A stretch of DNA of 60,673 nucleotides from Stenotrophomonas cyclobalanopsidis (GCF_008710035.1 NZ_VYKI01000005.1:123640-184312); one strand, 5' to 3'; numbered from the stretch's first letter, positions 18,172 through 29,775 are shown. Numbers and translations: made by a program. Notes: generated by a model from the sequence alone, not told the origin.

Positions 18172-18197
18172 ACAAGGGCGGCCTAAGCCGCCCTTGT
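18172..18197. terminator. Stem-loop between convergent genes
   Basis: A perfect 11-bp inverted repeat, ACAAGGGCGGC-CTAA-GCCGCCCTTGT, between the ends of the small exported-protein gene and clpA. There is no T run in either direction, so it may be a bidirectional terminator or only an mRNA-end stabiliser. Confidence 0.6.
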
Positions 18198-18223
18198 CCT
18201 GCAACATCCATCAACCCGCGCCC

Positions 18224-20506
<2,283 letters not shown>

Positions 20507-20844
20507 GGATAACTCCGGCGGCAGATGGGGACAATATGCGGCCTGACTACGCGATTTCCATCACCCTAGCGGATTGCTGCGTTCAGATGGCGTTAGCAGT
20601 GCGGATTGCTTGATCATCGTTCACGCCCGGGGAGCCCGCCGGCGCTTCGGCGAACCCTACCCGAGCCACCAGCGATTGCCACGTGATGACTGGCGGGTTG
20701 AACGTGAGCACGCAGGCAGGGCCGGACAACAGCCATGGCTGGAACGGTGCGGATTGCCGGAGGCCGTGTAGAGTCGAGCTTGCTCGACTGGCCCCCGAAA
20801 CAGTCGAGCAAGCTCGACTCTACTCCCTAGCGGAGTCAGGCCTT
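20507..20844. other. Intergenic gap between clpS and clpA
   Basis: No gene is supported in these 338 bases. They hold a SMAG pair at 20768-20823 and, at the left end, A/T-richer bases (CATATTGT on the minus strand, about 20530-20540) where the clpA promoter probably lies. Confidence 0.6.
20768..20823. repeat. SMAG-type repeat pair, GTCGAG class
   Basis: Two copies of GTAGAGTCGAGC..GCTCGACT in opposite orientation (20768-20789 and 20803-20823). The pair can form a long hairpin directly downstream of the clpS stop. Confidence 0.85.
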
Positions 20845-21162
20845 TTACATCGTGCACAGCAGCGGATGCTGGTTCATGCGCGAGTACTCGTTGACCTGGG
20901 CGACCTTGGTCTCGGCCACTTCGCGGGTGAAGACCCCGCAGACACCGCGGCCGCGGGTATGGACGTGCAGCATCACCTGCGTGGCCTTGTCCAGGTCCAT
21001 GCTGAAGAACTGCTGCAGGACGTCCACCACGAAATCCATCGGGGTGTAGTCGTCGTTGAGGATCATGACCTGGTAGAACGGCGGCGGCGCCACTTCCGGG
21101 CGCGCGGGCTCCACGGCAATACCGTGATCGTGATGGGATTCGGGGGAGGACTCGCGGGGCAT
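20845..21162 (-). CDS. clpS: ATP-dependent Clp protease adaptor ClpS
   Basis: A 105-residue adaptor that binds N-terminal Leu, Phe, Tyr or Trp and hands substrates to ClpA. The fold signature is present: [24 protein letters not shown], then [24 protein letters not shown]. The ATG at 21162 is chosen because TATAAT ends six bases before it, giving a leaderless mRNA; a GTG two codons upstream (21168) would abut the -10 box and is unlikely. Confidence 0.93.
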   Translation of the reverse strand: MPRESSPESHHDHGIAVEPARPEVAPPPFYQVMILNDDYTPMDFVVDVLQQFFSMDLDKATQVMLHVHTRGRGVCGVFTREVAETKVAQVNEYSRMNQHPLLCTM

Positions 21163-21168
21163 CCGCAC

Positions 21169-21174
21169 ATTATA
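21169..21174 (-). promoter_or_regulatory. -10 box six bases before the clpS start
   Basis: Perfect TATAAT on the minus strand, six bases, then ATG. Same arrangement as rarA and aat. Confidence 0.6.
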
Positions 21175-21272
21175 GAGGGTGCGACGGTCCTGCGTCGGCC
21201 CGCCGCGGAATGGACGTCACGCACGGGCGCCGTCACAATCAACGCCTGTCCCCCACGTTTCACAGGATTTTC

Positions 21273-21761
21273 ATGAAAAGGACTCTTCTGCCTGCCCTCC
21301 TGTTCGCCCTGGCCGCCGCCGGCAGTGCCGGTGCCGTGGCCGCCACGGAGAGCAGCAAGGCCGACGCCGCCATCGCCCGCCACCTCGAAAAGCTGGGCTA
21401 CACCTTCGAGGTGGACGAGGACGGCGATTACCAGATGGTGTTCGACGTGGAAGGCGATCGCACCCAGATCGTCTACGTGCGTTCGGCCGTGGAGGACTTC
21501 GGGAGCCACAACATCCGTGAGATCTGGTCGCCGGGCTATGTGTCCAAGACCGCACAGTTCCCCGAAGCCGTGGCCAACCGCATGCTGGAAGATTCCCAGG
21601 ACGCCAAGATGGGCGGCTGGGTGAAGCAGGACAAGACCGCCATGTTCGTGGTGAAGATCGACGCCGATGCCACCACCGACCAGCTCAGCGACGCCATCGA
21701 TGCGGCCATCCGTACCGCCGATGCGATGGAGCTGGAGCTGACCAAGAAGGACGACCTCTGA
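21273..21761 (+). CDS. Small exported protein, YbjN-like
   Basis: A 162-residue protein with a signal peptide (about 1-23, cut near AVA-AT). The mature part, from IARHLEKLGYTFEVDEDGDYQMVFD onwards, looks like the YbjN/type III chaperone-like fold, an alpha-beta domain without a known activity in most cases. AGGA precedes the ATG at 21273. It is followed after one base by the Nudix gene on the same strand, so it may be co-transcribed with mnmA and hflD; a functional link is not evident. Confidence 0.65.
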   Translation: MKRTLLPALLFALAAAGSAGAVAATESSKADAAIARHLEKLGYTFEVDEDGDYQMVFDVEGDRTQIVYVRSAVEDFGSHNIREIWSPGYVSKTAQFPEAVANRMLEDSQDAKMGGWVKQDKTAMFVVKIDADATTDQLSDAIDAAIRTADAMELELTKKDDL

Positions 21762-21762
21762 G

Positions 21763-22224
21763 TTGAACGCTGTGCAGGACCCGCGCTGGGCACCGCATGC
21801 CACCGTGGCCACCGTGGTGGTCGACGGCGGCCGCGTGTTGCTGGTGGAAGAGACCATTGACGGCCGGCAGGTACTGAACCAGCCCGCCGGCCACCTGGAA
21901 CCGGGCGAGAGCCTGGCCGCCGCCGCCCTGCGTGAGACCCGCGAGGAAACCGGCTGGACGGTGGAACTGAGCGCCTTCATCGGCTGCTACCAGTGGACCG
22001 CGCCTGACGGCACGGCGTTCCTGCGCTTCTGCTACGCCGCCCGCCCGCTCTCGCACGACCCCGAGCAGCCGCTGGATACCGGCATCGACCGCGCCCTGTG
22101 GCTGTATCCGGCCGAGCTGCAGGCCGCCGGCCCGCGCCTGCGCAGCCCGCTGGTCTGGCAGGTGGTGGCCGACTTCCTGGCCGGCCAGCGCCATCCGCTT
22201 TCCCTGGTCCAGGAGGTCGCATGA
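21763..22224 (+). CDS. Nudix hydrolase, NudJ-like
   Basis: A 153-residue Nudix hydrolase. The Nudix box reads [20 protein letters not shown] then TGW, with all catalytic Glu positions present. The position directly upstream of mnmA and hflD matches E. coli nudJ (ymfB), a phosphatase for hydroxymethylpyrimidine pyrophosphate and nucleotides. The start is a TTG at 21763 (AAGGA about 11 bases upstream); GTG 21772 is an alternative. The stop overlaps the mnmA start as ATGA. Confidence 0.85.
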   Translation: MNAVQDPRWAPHATVATVVVDGGRVLLVEETIDGRQVLNQPAGHLEPGESLAAAALRETREETGWTVELSAFIGCYQWTAPDGTAFLRFCYAARPLSHDPEQPLDTGIDRALWLYPAELQAAGPRLRSPLVWQVVADFLAGQRHPLSLVQEVA

Positions 22225-23363
22225 GCAGCCCTCGGGTGATGGTCGGCGTGTCCGGCGGCGTGGATTCCTCCGTGGCCGCCTGGCGCCTGGTGCAGCAAGG
22301 CGAGGCGGTGGCCGGCCTGTTCATGCAGAACTGGGCCGACGATGGCAGTGGCGACTGCCGCGCCGAGGATGACCGCCGCGATGCGGTGGCCGTCTGCGGC
22401 CTGCTCGGCATCCCGTTCCACTTCCGCGATTTTTCAAGCGAGTACTGGCAGGGCGTGTTCGAGCACTTCCTGGCCGAATACGCCGCCGGCCGCACGCCCA
22501 ACCCGGACGTGCTGTGCAACCGCGAAGTGAAGTTCAAGCATTTCCTGGACGCCGCCCGCGAGCTGGGGGCCGAGCGCATCGCGACCGGCCACTACGCGCG
22601 GGTCGCCCAGCGCGGTCAGCAGTGGCTGCTGCTGCGCGGCGCCGACCGGTCCAAGGACCAGAGCTACTTCCTGCACCAGCTGGGGCAGGAACAGCTGGCC
22701 GCCACCCTGTTCCCGATTGGCGACCTGGAAAAGAGCGACCTGCGCCGGATCGCCCGCGACGTCAGCCTGCCGACCCATGCCAAGAAGGATTCGACCGGCA
22801 TCTGCTTCATCGGCGAGCGTGACTTCCGCGAGTTCCTCGGCCGTTACCTGCCGGCGAAGACCGGCCAGATCCTCGACCCGGCCGACGGCAGCGTCATCGC
22901 CGAGCACCCGGGCGTGTTCTATTTCACCCTGGGCCAGCGCGAGGGCCTGAACATCGGCGGCGTGCGCGGCCGCCCGGCGGCGCCGTGGTACGTGGTCGGC
23001 AAGGACGTGGCCAGCAACGTGCTTTACGTGGACCAGGACCGGGACAGCAAGTGGATGCTGTCCGACCGCCTGCGCTCGGAAACCGCGCACTGGATTGCCG
23101 GGGACCCGCCGGCCCGCCGCTTCGAGTGCACCGCCCAGACCCGCTACCGGCAGCCGGACGAGCCGTGTACGGTCGAGGTGCTGGACGATGGCAGCGTGCA
23201 GGTGACCTTCGCCCGCCCGCAGCGCGCCGTGACCCCGGGCCAGTCGCTGGTGCTGTATGACGGCGACGTCTGCCTGGGCGGCGCGGTGATCGCCGCTACC
23301 GATGCGCCGCTGGAACAGCGCCTGCGCACCACCCCTTCTCCTTTTGAGGTAATCGCTGCATGA
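22221..23363 (+). CDS. mnmA: tRNA-specific 2-thiouridylase MnmA
   Basis: A 380-residue enzyme that makes the 2-thio group of wobble uridine 34 in Lys, Glu and Gln tRNAs. The ATP PP-loop GVSGGVDSS is at 9-17; the two catalytic Cys are in VLCNREVKF (Cys99) and [10 protein letters not shown] (Cys195). The start at 22221 overlaps the Nudix stop, and the stop overlaps the hflD start, so the three genes are translationally coupled. Confidence 0.96.
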   Translation: MSSPRVMVGVSGGVDSSVAAWRLVQQGEAVAGLFMQNWADDGSGDCRAEDDRRDAVAVCGLLGIPFHFRDFSSEYWQGVFEHFLAEYAAGRTPNPDVLCNREVKFKHFLDAARELGAERIATGHYARVAQRGQQWLLLRGADRSKDQSYFLHQLGQEQLAATLFPIGDLEKSDLRRIARDVSLPTHAKKDSTGICFIGERDFREFLGRYLPAKTGQILDPADGSVIAEHPGVFYFTLGQREGLNIGGVRGRPAAPWYVVGKDVASNVLYVDQDRDSKWMLSDRLRSETAHWIAGDPPARRFECTAQTRYRQPDEPCTVEVLDDGSVQVTFARPQRAVTPGQSLVLYDGDVCLGGAVIAATDAPLEQRLRTTPSPFEVIAA

Positions 23364-23974
23364 GTTTCACTGTCGACGACCGCGTCCTGGCCCTGGCCGG
23401 CATTGCCCAGGCCCTGCAGCAGGTACGCCGCATCGCCGATACCGGCCATTCCGACGCCGCAGCGGTACGTACCGCGGTGGACAGCGTGTTCCGCATCGAT
23501 GCCGCCTCCCCGCAGGAGGTCTTCGGTGACCGCGACGCGCTGAAATCCGGCCTTCGCCTGCTGCACAACTACTTCCGCAACCAGGGCCAGGACCCGATCC
23601 TGCCCAAGCTGGCCCTGTCGGTGCTGCAGCTGGAGCGGCGGTTCGTGCAGGACGGCGCCACCGTGAACAAGGTCGCCTCGGGCATCGAGCGTGCCCAGCG
23701 CCAGGCCGCCGAGCTGGGCGACAGCGGCCACCCGGACGTGCTGGCCAGCCTGGGCGGCCTGTATGCCGACACCATCAGCCACCTCAAGCCGCGCGTCATG
23801 GTGCAGGGCAACCCGCACTACCTGGGCCAGGCCGGGGTGGTGGCCGAGATCCGCGCGCTGCTGCTGGCCGCCGTGCGTGCGGCCGTGCTGTGGCGGCAGC
23901 TGGGCGGCAGCTACTGGGACTTCCTGCTCAGCCGCAAGGCGATGACCGAAGCCGTGGACCGGCAGCTGGGCTGA
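23360..23974 (+). CDS. hflD: High-frequency lysogenization protein HflD homologue
   Basis: A 204-residue helical protein of the HflD family (DUF489), peripheral to the inner membrane in E. coli, where it binds lambda CII; its normal role is not settled. Family-like parts are [20 protein letters not shown] near the start, [16 protein letters not shown], and [40 protein letters not shown] towards the end, given here as separate short cores. It always tends to follow mnmA, as here. Confidence 0.92.
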   Translation: MSFTVDDRVLALAGIAQALQQVRRIADTGHSDAAAVRTAVDSVFRIDAASPQEVFGDRDALKSGLRLLHNYFRNQGQDPILPKLALSVLQLERRFVQDGATVNKVASGIERAQRQAAELGDSGHPDVLASLGGLYADTISHLKPRVMVQGNPHYLGQAGVVAEIRALLLAAVRAAVLWRQLGGSYWDFLLSRKAMTEAVDRQLG

Positions 23975-23988
23975 GGTTCGCGCCCCCC

Positions 23989-24051
23989 GCCGGGCATGAC
24001 CCGGCGCTACCGTTCAGTCACGCCCTTGGTAGCGCCGGGCCATGCCCGGCG
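23989..24051. repeat. SMAG-type repeat pair, GCCGGGC class
   Basis: Opposed copies at 23989-24010 and 24029-24051 downstream of hflD. Confidence 0.8.
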
Positions 24052-24093
24052 AACGCGTCAGAAATCCGGCGCCTCCAGAAGCCACATCGACGT

Positions 24094-24120
24094 TAAAGAG
24101 AAAGGGGGTACGGCCGATAC
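24094..24120 (+). promoter_or_regulatory. Sigma-28 (FliA) promoter of the chemoreceptor gene
   Basis: TAAAGAGA, 11 bases, GCCGATAC: a near-perfect flagellar class 3 promoter 29 bases before the start codon. It places this receptor in the flagellar regulon, 11 kb from the flg genes. Confidence 0.78.
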
Positions 24121-24148
24121 ATCCTCCGTGCACCTCCCGAGAACGTCC

Positions 24149-25339
24149 ATGTACTCACGCATTTTCATCCGCCTGGCCGCCCCCCTGGCCTTGACCCTGC
24201 TGCTCCCCTTCGCCATCGGTTTCGAATGGCCGGCCGCCCTGCGTTGGGCGATCCTGACCACGATGACGCTGAGCTGGCTGGGCTTTGCGTGGTGGACCAC
24301 CCGCGCCCAGGCGCAGCGTTCCCCGGAACATGCCCGTGTCCTGCGTGAGCAGGACCATCTGCTGACCGAACTGCGCAGCTTCGTCGGCAACGAAATCGAC
24401 GGCTCGCGTGGCGAAGTCGAACGCGCCCGTGACCTGATCCGCCAGGCCGTCTCCAGCCTCGGTGGCAGCTTCGATGCGATGAACCGCAAGTCGCGCCAGC
24501 AGAGCCAGGCCCTGTCGCGCATCGTCGACCGCGCCGGTGACGAAGGCAACGCCGGCCTCGACGTCGCCCGCTTCGCCCAGCACGCCAACCACCGCATGGA
24601 ACAGCTGGTGGAAGCGCTGGAACAGGTGAGCGGCCAGAGCAGCACCACCGTGCAGCACATCGACCAGATGGCCCAGCACCTCGACGGCATCTTCGCCCTG
24701 CTGGAAGACGTCAAGTCGATTGCCGACCAGACCAACCTGCTGGCACTGAACGCGGCCATCGAAGCGGCCCGTGCCGGTGAAGCCGGTCGTGGCTTCGCAG
24801 TGGTGGCCGACGAAGTGCGCAACCTGTCCGAGCGCTCGACCACCTTCAACGAACAGATCCGGAAGCTGGCCCACAGCTCCAAGGACGCCATCGCCAAGGT
24901 GCGCGAGACCGTCTCGCACATGGCCTCGCGTGACATGGACCGCTCCCGCGAAGCACGCCAGGAAGCGGCAGCGATGCTGGACAACGTGGCGCAGATCAAT
25001 GCCTCGCTGGGCGATGGCATGCGCGAAGTGTCCGAGTGCGCCCGTTCGATCGACGGCAGCGTGGCCGAGGCCGTGCGCGCCCTGCAGTTCGAAGACATCG
25101 CCACCCAGGCCCTGGGCGGCGTGCACACCCACCTGGACCGCCTGACTGCGATCAACCGCGAAGCCGTGGCCCTGCAGGAACTGCTGCACCGTAACGGCGG
25201 CGTGTTCGACGAAGAGATCGCCACCGCCCTGCAGCGCACCGGCAGCCGCCTGCGCGAACTGCGCAGCGAGTGGGAGCGCCCGCCGCACAAGCCGGTGGCC
25301 CAGCAGAACATGGGTGCCGGCACGGTCGAGCTGTTCTGA
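24149..25339 (+). CDS. Methyl-accepting chemotaxis protein without a ligand-binding domain
   Basis: A 396-residue chemoreceptor. Two membrane segments lie at about 6-24 and 32-50 with only a few residues between them, so no periplasmic sensing domain and no obvious HAMP domain. The signalling hairpin tip is intact ([20 protein letters not shown], then [19 protein letters not shown], about 190-231), the region that binds CheA and CheW. The tail ends VELF with no NWETF pentapeptide for CheR/CheB. It probably senses a membrane, energy or cytoplasmic signal. A sigma-28 promoter precedes it. Confidence 0.88.
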   Translation: MYSRIFIRLAAPLALTLLLPFAIGFEWPAALRWAILTTMTLSWLGFAWWTTRAQAQRSPEHARVLREQDHLLTELRSFVGNEIDGSRGEVERARDLIRQAVSSLGGSFDAMNRKSRQQSQALSRIVDRAGDEGNAGLDVARFAQHANHRMEQLVEALEQVSGQSSTTVQHIDQMAQHLDGIFALLEDVKSIADQTNLLALNAAIEAARAGEAGRGFAVVADEVRNLSERSTTFNEQIRKLAHSSKDAIAKVRETVSHMASRDMDRSREARQEAAAMLDNVAQINASLGDGMREVSECARSIDGSVAEAVRALQFEDIATQALGGVHTHLDRLTAINREAVALQELLHRNGGVFDEEIATALQRTGSRLRELRSEWERPPHKPVAQQNMGAGTVELF

Positions 25340-25375
25340 TCCTGATGTCCGCTGCCTGCTCCGGCAGCCCGCAAC

Positions 25376-25398
25376 GCCCCGGTCATTCCGGGGCCTTT
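25376..25398 (+). terminator. Possible terminator after the chemoreceptor gene
   Basis: Seven-bp stem GCCCCGG-TCATT-CCGGGGC followed by CTTTG. The T run is short, so it is a weak candidate. It lies 60 bases before the next small gene. Confidence 0.5.
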
Positions 25399-25437
25399 GC
25401 CTGTTACCTGCCGTTGGATGCCCCCGACCCGCGCATC

Positions 25438-25659
25438 ATGACCCTGATCCGTGCCCTGCCCCCGATCGACCCCACCGAACGCCCTCGCAACCCCAGCGTG
25501 CGCGAACAGCTGCAGCAGCTGGAGGCGGTCGCACGCGAGGAGATCGAGGAGCTCAGGCAGCTGGCCGATGCCCGCCCTGCCCCGCCGGCGCCCGCGGGTG
25601 AACTGCTGGGGATGGCCTGGGATCTTGGACTGGATGGGGATGCGCTGAAACATCCGTGA
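25438..25659 (+). CDS. Small hypothetical protein
   Basis: A 73-residue protein starting MTLIRALPPIDPTERPR, with a helical, probably coiled-coil stretch REQLQQLEAVAREEIEELRQL (about 21-41) and a Pro/Ala-rich hinge. No family is recognised. No ribosome site is evident before the ATG at 25438; the frame is open upstream. Codon use fits the neighbours, so it is likely real but unproven. Confidence 0.5.
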   Translation: MTLIRALPPIDPTERPRNPSVREQLQQLEAVAREEIEELRQLADARPAPPAPAGELLGMAWDLGLDGDALKHP

Positions 25660-25763
25660 CGGGCGCCCCGATCCGGCACGACTGATGCCAATTTAGGATT
25701 TGTTGCATGGCGTGCGCTTCATGGACGGGACACACTGCCCGGCCCATCTGACGCGGCATCAGC

Positions 25764-26228
25764 ATGACGCTTGACCTGGACGAGGCCCGCGAAGCCTTTG
25801 AGCAGTTTCTGATCCTCATGGATGATCAGATTGAGTGGCTCGTCGAACAAGCACGGGACCAAGACATCGTTCTCGACGGCAGCCTGCAGAGCTTTGATTC
25901 CTTGGAGAGCCTTTACGCTTCAATGTCTGCGACGTTGACGCAGGACGAACGCGCCGCCCTAAGGGTCGTCTTCGCACGTTATCTTGGCGACAGCGTGAGG
26001 GAACTTTACGGAGGCCAGTGGACCCTGCCGCTGGACGACGTCAGGGATATCAGCTTCAACATGCCGGTTATTGTGGGGCATTCAACCTGTCCGTGGCTGG
26101 AGTTCAATCCCATCCATACGATGCTTGCCTTCTCACTCCGGCAGGAGTCCGGCATGATCCGACGCGTAGTCGCACACAGTGTAGATCCTCAGATCCTGGA
26201 CCTGAGCGATCTGGCTGAAGAGGAATGA
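25764..26228 (+). CDS. Hypothetical protein of atypical composition
   Basis: A 154-residue acidic protein (MTLDLDEAREAFEQF...LSDLAEEE) with no signal peptide or membrane segment. I do not recognise a family. Its codons use A and T in third positions more freely than the neighbouring genes, and the 100 bases upstream are also less GC-rich, so the gene may have been acquired. Length, acidity and context would fit an immunity protein or a small accessory gene, but no toxin partner is present. Flanked on the right by a SMAG repeat. Confidence 0.65.
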   Translation: MTLDLDEAREAFEQFLILMDDQIEWLVEQARDQDIVLDGSLQSFDSLESLYASMSATLTQDERAALRVVFARYLGDSVRELYGGQWTLPLDDVRDISFNMPVIVGHSTCPWLEFNPIHTMLAFSLRQESGMIRRVVAHSVDPQILDLSDLAEEE

Positions 26229-26256
26229 CCTGCAGGAGCAAGGCCATCCTGACATC

Positions 26257-26279
26257 ATCCACGCATGGCGTGGATCTAC
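26257..26279. repeat. SMAG-type repeat, ATCCACGC class
   Basis: TCATCCACGCATGGCGTGGATCTAC palindrome, GTAG end on the minus strand. Confidence 0.8.
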
Positions 26280-26333
26280 TCAGACAGTGACGCAGCCGTG
26301 GCATGATGCGCCGGTCCCGTTCATGGAAGACCA

Positions 26334-26861
26334 ATGGCCCTCGCCCTGATCGCATTGATGCTGATCGAATTGCTGCTGCTGTTTACGTGGGCGCCAATCT
26401 TCTTTCGCACGGGCATCGTTCTGTACAACCAGCGCATTGCCGCGTCACCTGACGATCTGAAGCGCCTTTCGCTGGGCGGGCTGGAACACGACCTGCCAAT
26501 CGAGAGATGGGCGCGTCTGTCATTCCACACCTTGCCCGATGGCAGCGTGGCATTCCGCGAGAGCTTTGCGCCGGGCTTCGGTGGGCGCTACTTCACGCTG
26601 ATGCACGGCCGGTTGATTATCGACCGGCGCCGCCGCGAGGTACGGGTTATCGGGCGGTGCAGCTGGTTCGCACTGGTCCTGACCGTGCTGCTGGTACCCA
26701 TCGTGCTGCTACGCCCGATGGCGTGGCCGATGCTGGTGATTCCGCTGTTGTTCCATATCGGCTACCGCATCCAGCGTCGGCGCTACGCCAACGTGGTTGA
26801 GGCCGTGCGCGCGCGGGTGTGGGGGGAATTTCCGTGGCGGTTCATGGACCCGCCGCGGTAG
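26334..26861 (+). CDS. Hypothetical membrane protein
   Basis: A 175-residue protein with an N-terminal membrane helix (about 2-22), a roughly 90-residue polar domain (LPIERWARLSFHTLPDGSV to RREVRVIGR), and two further membrane helices (about 107-140), ending in a basic tail. No family is recognised. The start at 26334 lacks a good ribosome site. It is flanked by SMAG repeats on both sides, so it is probably transcribed alone. Confidence 0.65.
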   Translation: MALALIALMLIELLLLFTWAPIFFRTGIVLYNQRIAASPDDLKRLSLGGLEHDLPIERWARLSFHTLPDGSVAFRESFAPGFGGRYFTLMHGRLIIDRRRREVRVIGRCSWFALVLTVLLVPIVLLRPMAWPMLVIPLLFHIGYRIQRRRYANVVEAVRARVWGEFPWRFMDPPR

Positions 26862-26966
26862 ATCCACACCATGCGTGGATGATCGCGAGTGCATGCATCA
26901 GTGCCGACCAACGGTCGGCACCCACCAGGGCACGGATCGCTGCCGCCGGGCGTGGCCCGGCGCTAC
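26859..26966. repeat. Three SMAG-type repeats of three classes
   Basis: GTAGATCCAC copy at 26859-26880, GTGCCGACCAACGGTCGGCAC copy at 26901-26921 and GCCGGGC copy at 26945-26966. They overlap the ends of two convergent genes, including the stop region of the PAS-GGDEF-EAL gene. Confidence 0.8.
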
Positions 26967-29701
26967 CGGGCCAGGGCGACTTCCGGGATGGCGTGCTGCT
27001 GGCGCAGCCACAGCGCGAGATCGCGCGGGCTGAGCGGGCGCGAGTACAGGTAGCCCTGGATCTCGTCGCACCCCTGCCGTCGCAGCATGTCTTCTTCCTG
27101 GTGTGTCTCCACGCCTTCGGCCACCACCTTCATGCCCAGCGCATGGCCCAGATGGACGATGGCCTGGGTCACTTCGGCCGTGCCCGTGTCATGCAGCATG
27201 CCCTGCACGAAGCTGCGGTCGATCTTCAGGCGGCCCACTGGGAAACGGTTGAGATAGTGGAGGTTGGAGAAGCCGGTGCCGAAGTCATCCACCGCCAGCG
27301 GCACGCCATGGCGTTCCAGCACGTCGAAGCAGTGGCGCAGGATGTCGGTGTCACGGATCAACGCCGATTCGGTCAGTTCCAGCTCGAGCCGCTGCGGCGG
27401 CCAGCCATGGGCGTGGCAGATCTCGATCACGCGCTCGGCGAACCCGCGATCACGGAGCTGCACCGCCGATACGTTCACCGCAATGCGCTCGAAACGCAGG
27501 CCGGCACGATCCCACGCTGCCGCCTGGCGGCAGGCTTCGGACAGCACCCAATCGCCGATGCGCACGATCTCACCGCACTTCTCGGCAATGGGAATGAACT
27601 CGGCCGGGCTGCAGTAGCCCACGCCGGGGCGATGCCAGCGCAGCAGCGCTTCGATCGCCGGCGGTTCACCATGGTGGGCATGCAGCAGCGGCTGGTAGGC
27701 CAGGCTGAACTCCTCACGCTCGATGGCGCCGTGCAGGCCGTGCTCGATCTCCAGCCGGCGCTGGATGCGCGCCAAGGCATCCTGGCTGTAGTACTGATAC
27801 GTGTTGCGACCGGCTTCCTTGGCCGCGTACATCGCCGCGTCGGCGGCACGCAGCAGCGAGTCGAAATCGGTCTGGCTGTCGCCCAGCATGGCGATGCCCA
27901 CGCTGGCGCCGACCTTCAGGGTGGTGTCGCCACGGCGCAGCGGCTCGGCCAGCGAGCCGATCAGCTTGCGCGCCACGTGGCCGGCATCCTCCGGCTCGGC
28001 CAGGTCGCGCAGCACCACGATGAATTCGTCGCCGCTGAAGCGGCCGAAAAGATCGTTGTTGCGCAGGTTCTGGTGCAGGCGGGTGGCGGCGGCCTTCAGC
28101 AGCGCATCGCCGGTGGCGTGGCCGAAGCTGTCGTTGATGTTCTTGAAGCCATCGAGGTCGATGAACAGCATCGCCAGCGAGGTGCCGCGGTCGTGGGCCT
28201 CCTCGATGGCCTCGGCGGTCTGCTCGCCCAGCAGCACGCGGTTGGGCAGGCCGGTCAGCAGGTCGTAGTGGGCCAGCAGCTCGATGCGTTCGTTGGCTTC
28301 GCGCTCGCGGGTGATGTCACGGAACAGGACCACGAAGCGCGGCGGCAGGCCGTCGCGACGATCCAGTTCAATCAACACCTGCACCCACACGCGCAGGCCG
28401 GACTGGCGGTAGAAGCACAGATCCAGCTGTTCGGGCAGGCCACCACCGGCGATACGCATCAGCGCCGCCTCGAAGTGCGCGCGCGAATCCTCGGTGTACA
28501 GCGCCAGCGCCTGGTCCAGGGTGATCGGCTCCTTGCGCAGGCCGTGGATGGGGTAGCACTCCTCGGTCCACTGCATATGCCGGGTGCTGACCTCGATCTC
28601 GCAGCCACCGATGCGGCCCAGCGCGGACACGCGGTTGAGCAGTTCGGTGCGCCAGCGGATCAGCGCATCGGTCTGGTGCTGTTCGGTGATGTTCTGCACC
28701 TGGCCCAGCAGGCGCTTGGGATGGCCATCCATGTCCAGCAATGGCTGCATCCACAGGCGCAGGTGCTGTGATGGCTCGCTGCCACGGGTCAGTTCAAGTT
28801 CCAGATTGGCAGCGCGGCCGTCACGCCACAGCCGGCGCCAGGCAGCGCGCAGCGCGCCGCGCGAACGCGGGTGCAGCTGCTTCAGCCAGCGGCGCTGGCC
28901 GGGCACTTCGCCGGGTTCCAAGGCCAGCAGCGAGCGCAGCTCGGGCGACCACCAGAACCGGTGGTTGGTCGGGTCGAACGACCAGCTGCCCATGCTGGCG
29001 ATGCGCTGGGCCTCGCTCAGGTGCAGCTGCTGTTCCTGCAGCAGCGCTTCCAGCTGCTTCTGCTGCTCGATATCGGTGTGCGTGCCGACCATGCGCAGCG
29101 GCTGGCCATCGGCGGTGCGGGCGACCACGCGGCCGCGGTCGAGGACCCAGCGCCACTGGCCATCCTCCTGGCGGAAGCGGAACTGGGCGCTGTACTGCTC
29201 GCTGTGGCCGCGCAGGTGCTCGTCCAGCGCCGCACGCATGTCGGCCAGGTCATCGCTGTGGACCCGGGACATGATGTTGTTGGCGGTCTCGTCCACCAGC
29301 GAAGGCGTCCGTACCACCCGGTCGCTGGGAATGTCCCAGTCCCACAGGCTGTGGCCGGCGCTTTCCAGCGCCAGCTCCCGTCGGTCGCCGGCATCGACCG
29401 GCACAGGCTCGGGCACGCTGAGGGTGAAGGCCAGCAGGTTGCCGCTGCCATCGTGCACGGCGCGCAGGTAGCCGTCGTAGTGGCCGCGCGGACCACCCGG
29501 CAGGGTGCAGGCGACGATGCCGCCGTCGGCCGCCAGCAGGCGCAGGTCCTCCAGCATCGGCGCGTAGGCGGCCACCGTCGCCGGCAGGCCGTGTTCGCGC
29601 GCGGCCGGGTTGGCTGCAAGCGGACGGCCGCCACGGTCGACGATGACCAGCGCCGAGGCAAGCGGGTGCTGCAGCAGGCTGGCGATGATCCCTTGGTCCA
29701 C
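26963..29701 (-). CDS. PAS-GGDEF-EAL cyclic-di-GMP protein
   Basis: A 912-residue soluble protein with at least three PAS/PAC-like sensor regions (about 10-450), a GGDEF domain (about 470-630) and an EAL domain (about 650-900). The GGDEF signature is SGDEF (about residue 555), with an intact RNND inhibitory site five residues before it. The EAL domain keeps EALLRW, the Asn of AVNVSA, ELTESAL, DDFGTG, LKIDRSF, AEGVET and the Gln of IQGYLYSRPL, so phosphodiesterase activity is expected; cyclase activity is possible despite the Ser. Start is GTG 29701 with GGAG upstream. A sigma-28-like site lies 48 bases upstream. Confidence 0.9.
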   Translation of the reverse strand: MDQGIIASLLQHPLASALVIVDRGGRPLAANPAAREHGLPATVAAYAPMLEDLRLLAADGGIVACTLPGGPRGHYDGYLRAVHDGSGNLLAFTLSVPEPVPVDAGDRRELALESAGHSLWDWDIPSDRVVRTPSLVDETANNIMSRVHSDDLADMRAALDEHLRGHSEQYSAQFRFRQEDGQWRWVLDRGRVVARTADGQPLRMVGTHTDIEQQKQLEALLQEQQLHLSEAQRIASMGSWSFDPTNHRFWWSPELRSLLALEPGEVPGQRRWLKQLHPRSRGALRAAWRRLWRDGRAANLELELTRGSEPSQHLRLWMQPLLDMDGHPKRLLGQVQNITEQHQTDALIRWRTELLNRVSALGRIGGCEIEVSTRHMQWTEECYPIHGLRKEPITLDQALALYTEDSRAHFEAALMRIAGGGLPEQLDLCFYRQSGLRVWVQVLIELDRRDGLPPRFVVLFRDITREREANERIELLAHYDLLTGLPNRVLLGEQTAEAIEEAHDRGTSLAMLFIDLDGFKNINDSFGHATGDALLKAAATRLHQNLRNNDLFGRFSGDEFIVVLRDLAEPEDAGHVARKLIGSLAEPLRRGDTTLKVGASVGIAMLGDSQTDFDSLLRAADAAMYAAKEAGRNTYQYYSQDALARIQRRLEIEHGLHGAIEREEFSLAYQPLLHAHHGEPPAIEALLRWHRPGVGYCSPAEFIPIAEKCGEIVRIGDWVLSEACRQAAAWDRAGLRFERIAVNVSAVQLRDRGFAERVIEICHAHGWPPQRLELELTESALIRDTDILRHCFDVLERHGVPLAVDDFGTGFSNLHYLNRFPVGRLKIDRSFVQGMLHDTGTAEVTQAIVHLGHALGMKVVAEGVETHQEEDMLRRQGCDEIQGYLYSRPLSPRDLALWLRQQHAIPEVALAR

Positions 29702-29748
29702 GCGATGTTGCTCCGGAATGGCGCGCCCGACAGCGGGGCACGCAGTGG

Positions 29749-29775
29749 TTAACGGCGCGTCCGGCGGATAATTGA
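29749..29775 (-). promoter_or_regulatory. Sigma-28-like promoter of the PAS-GGDEF-EAL gene
   Basis: On the minus strand TCAATTAT, 11 bases, GCCGTTAA. The -10 matches the flgM and fliC1 sites (GCCGTTAT) at seven of eight positions; the -35 is weaker. Regulation by FliA is a moderate-confidence inference. Confidence 0.5.
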
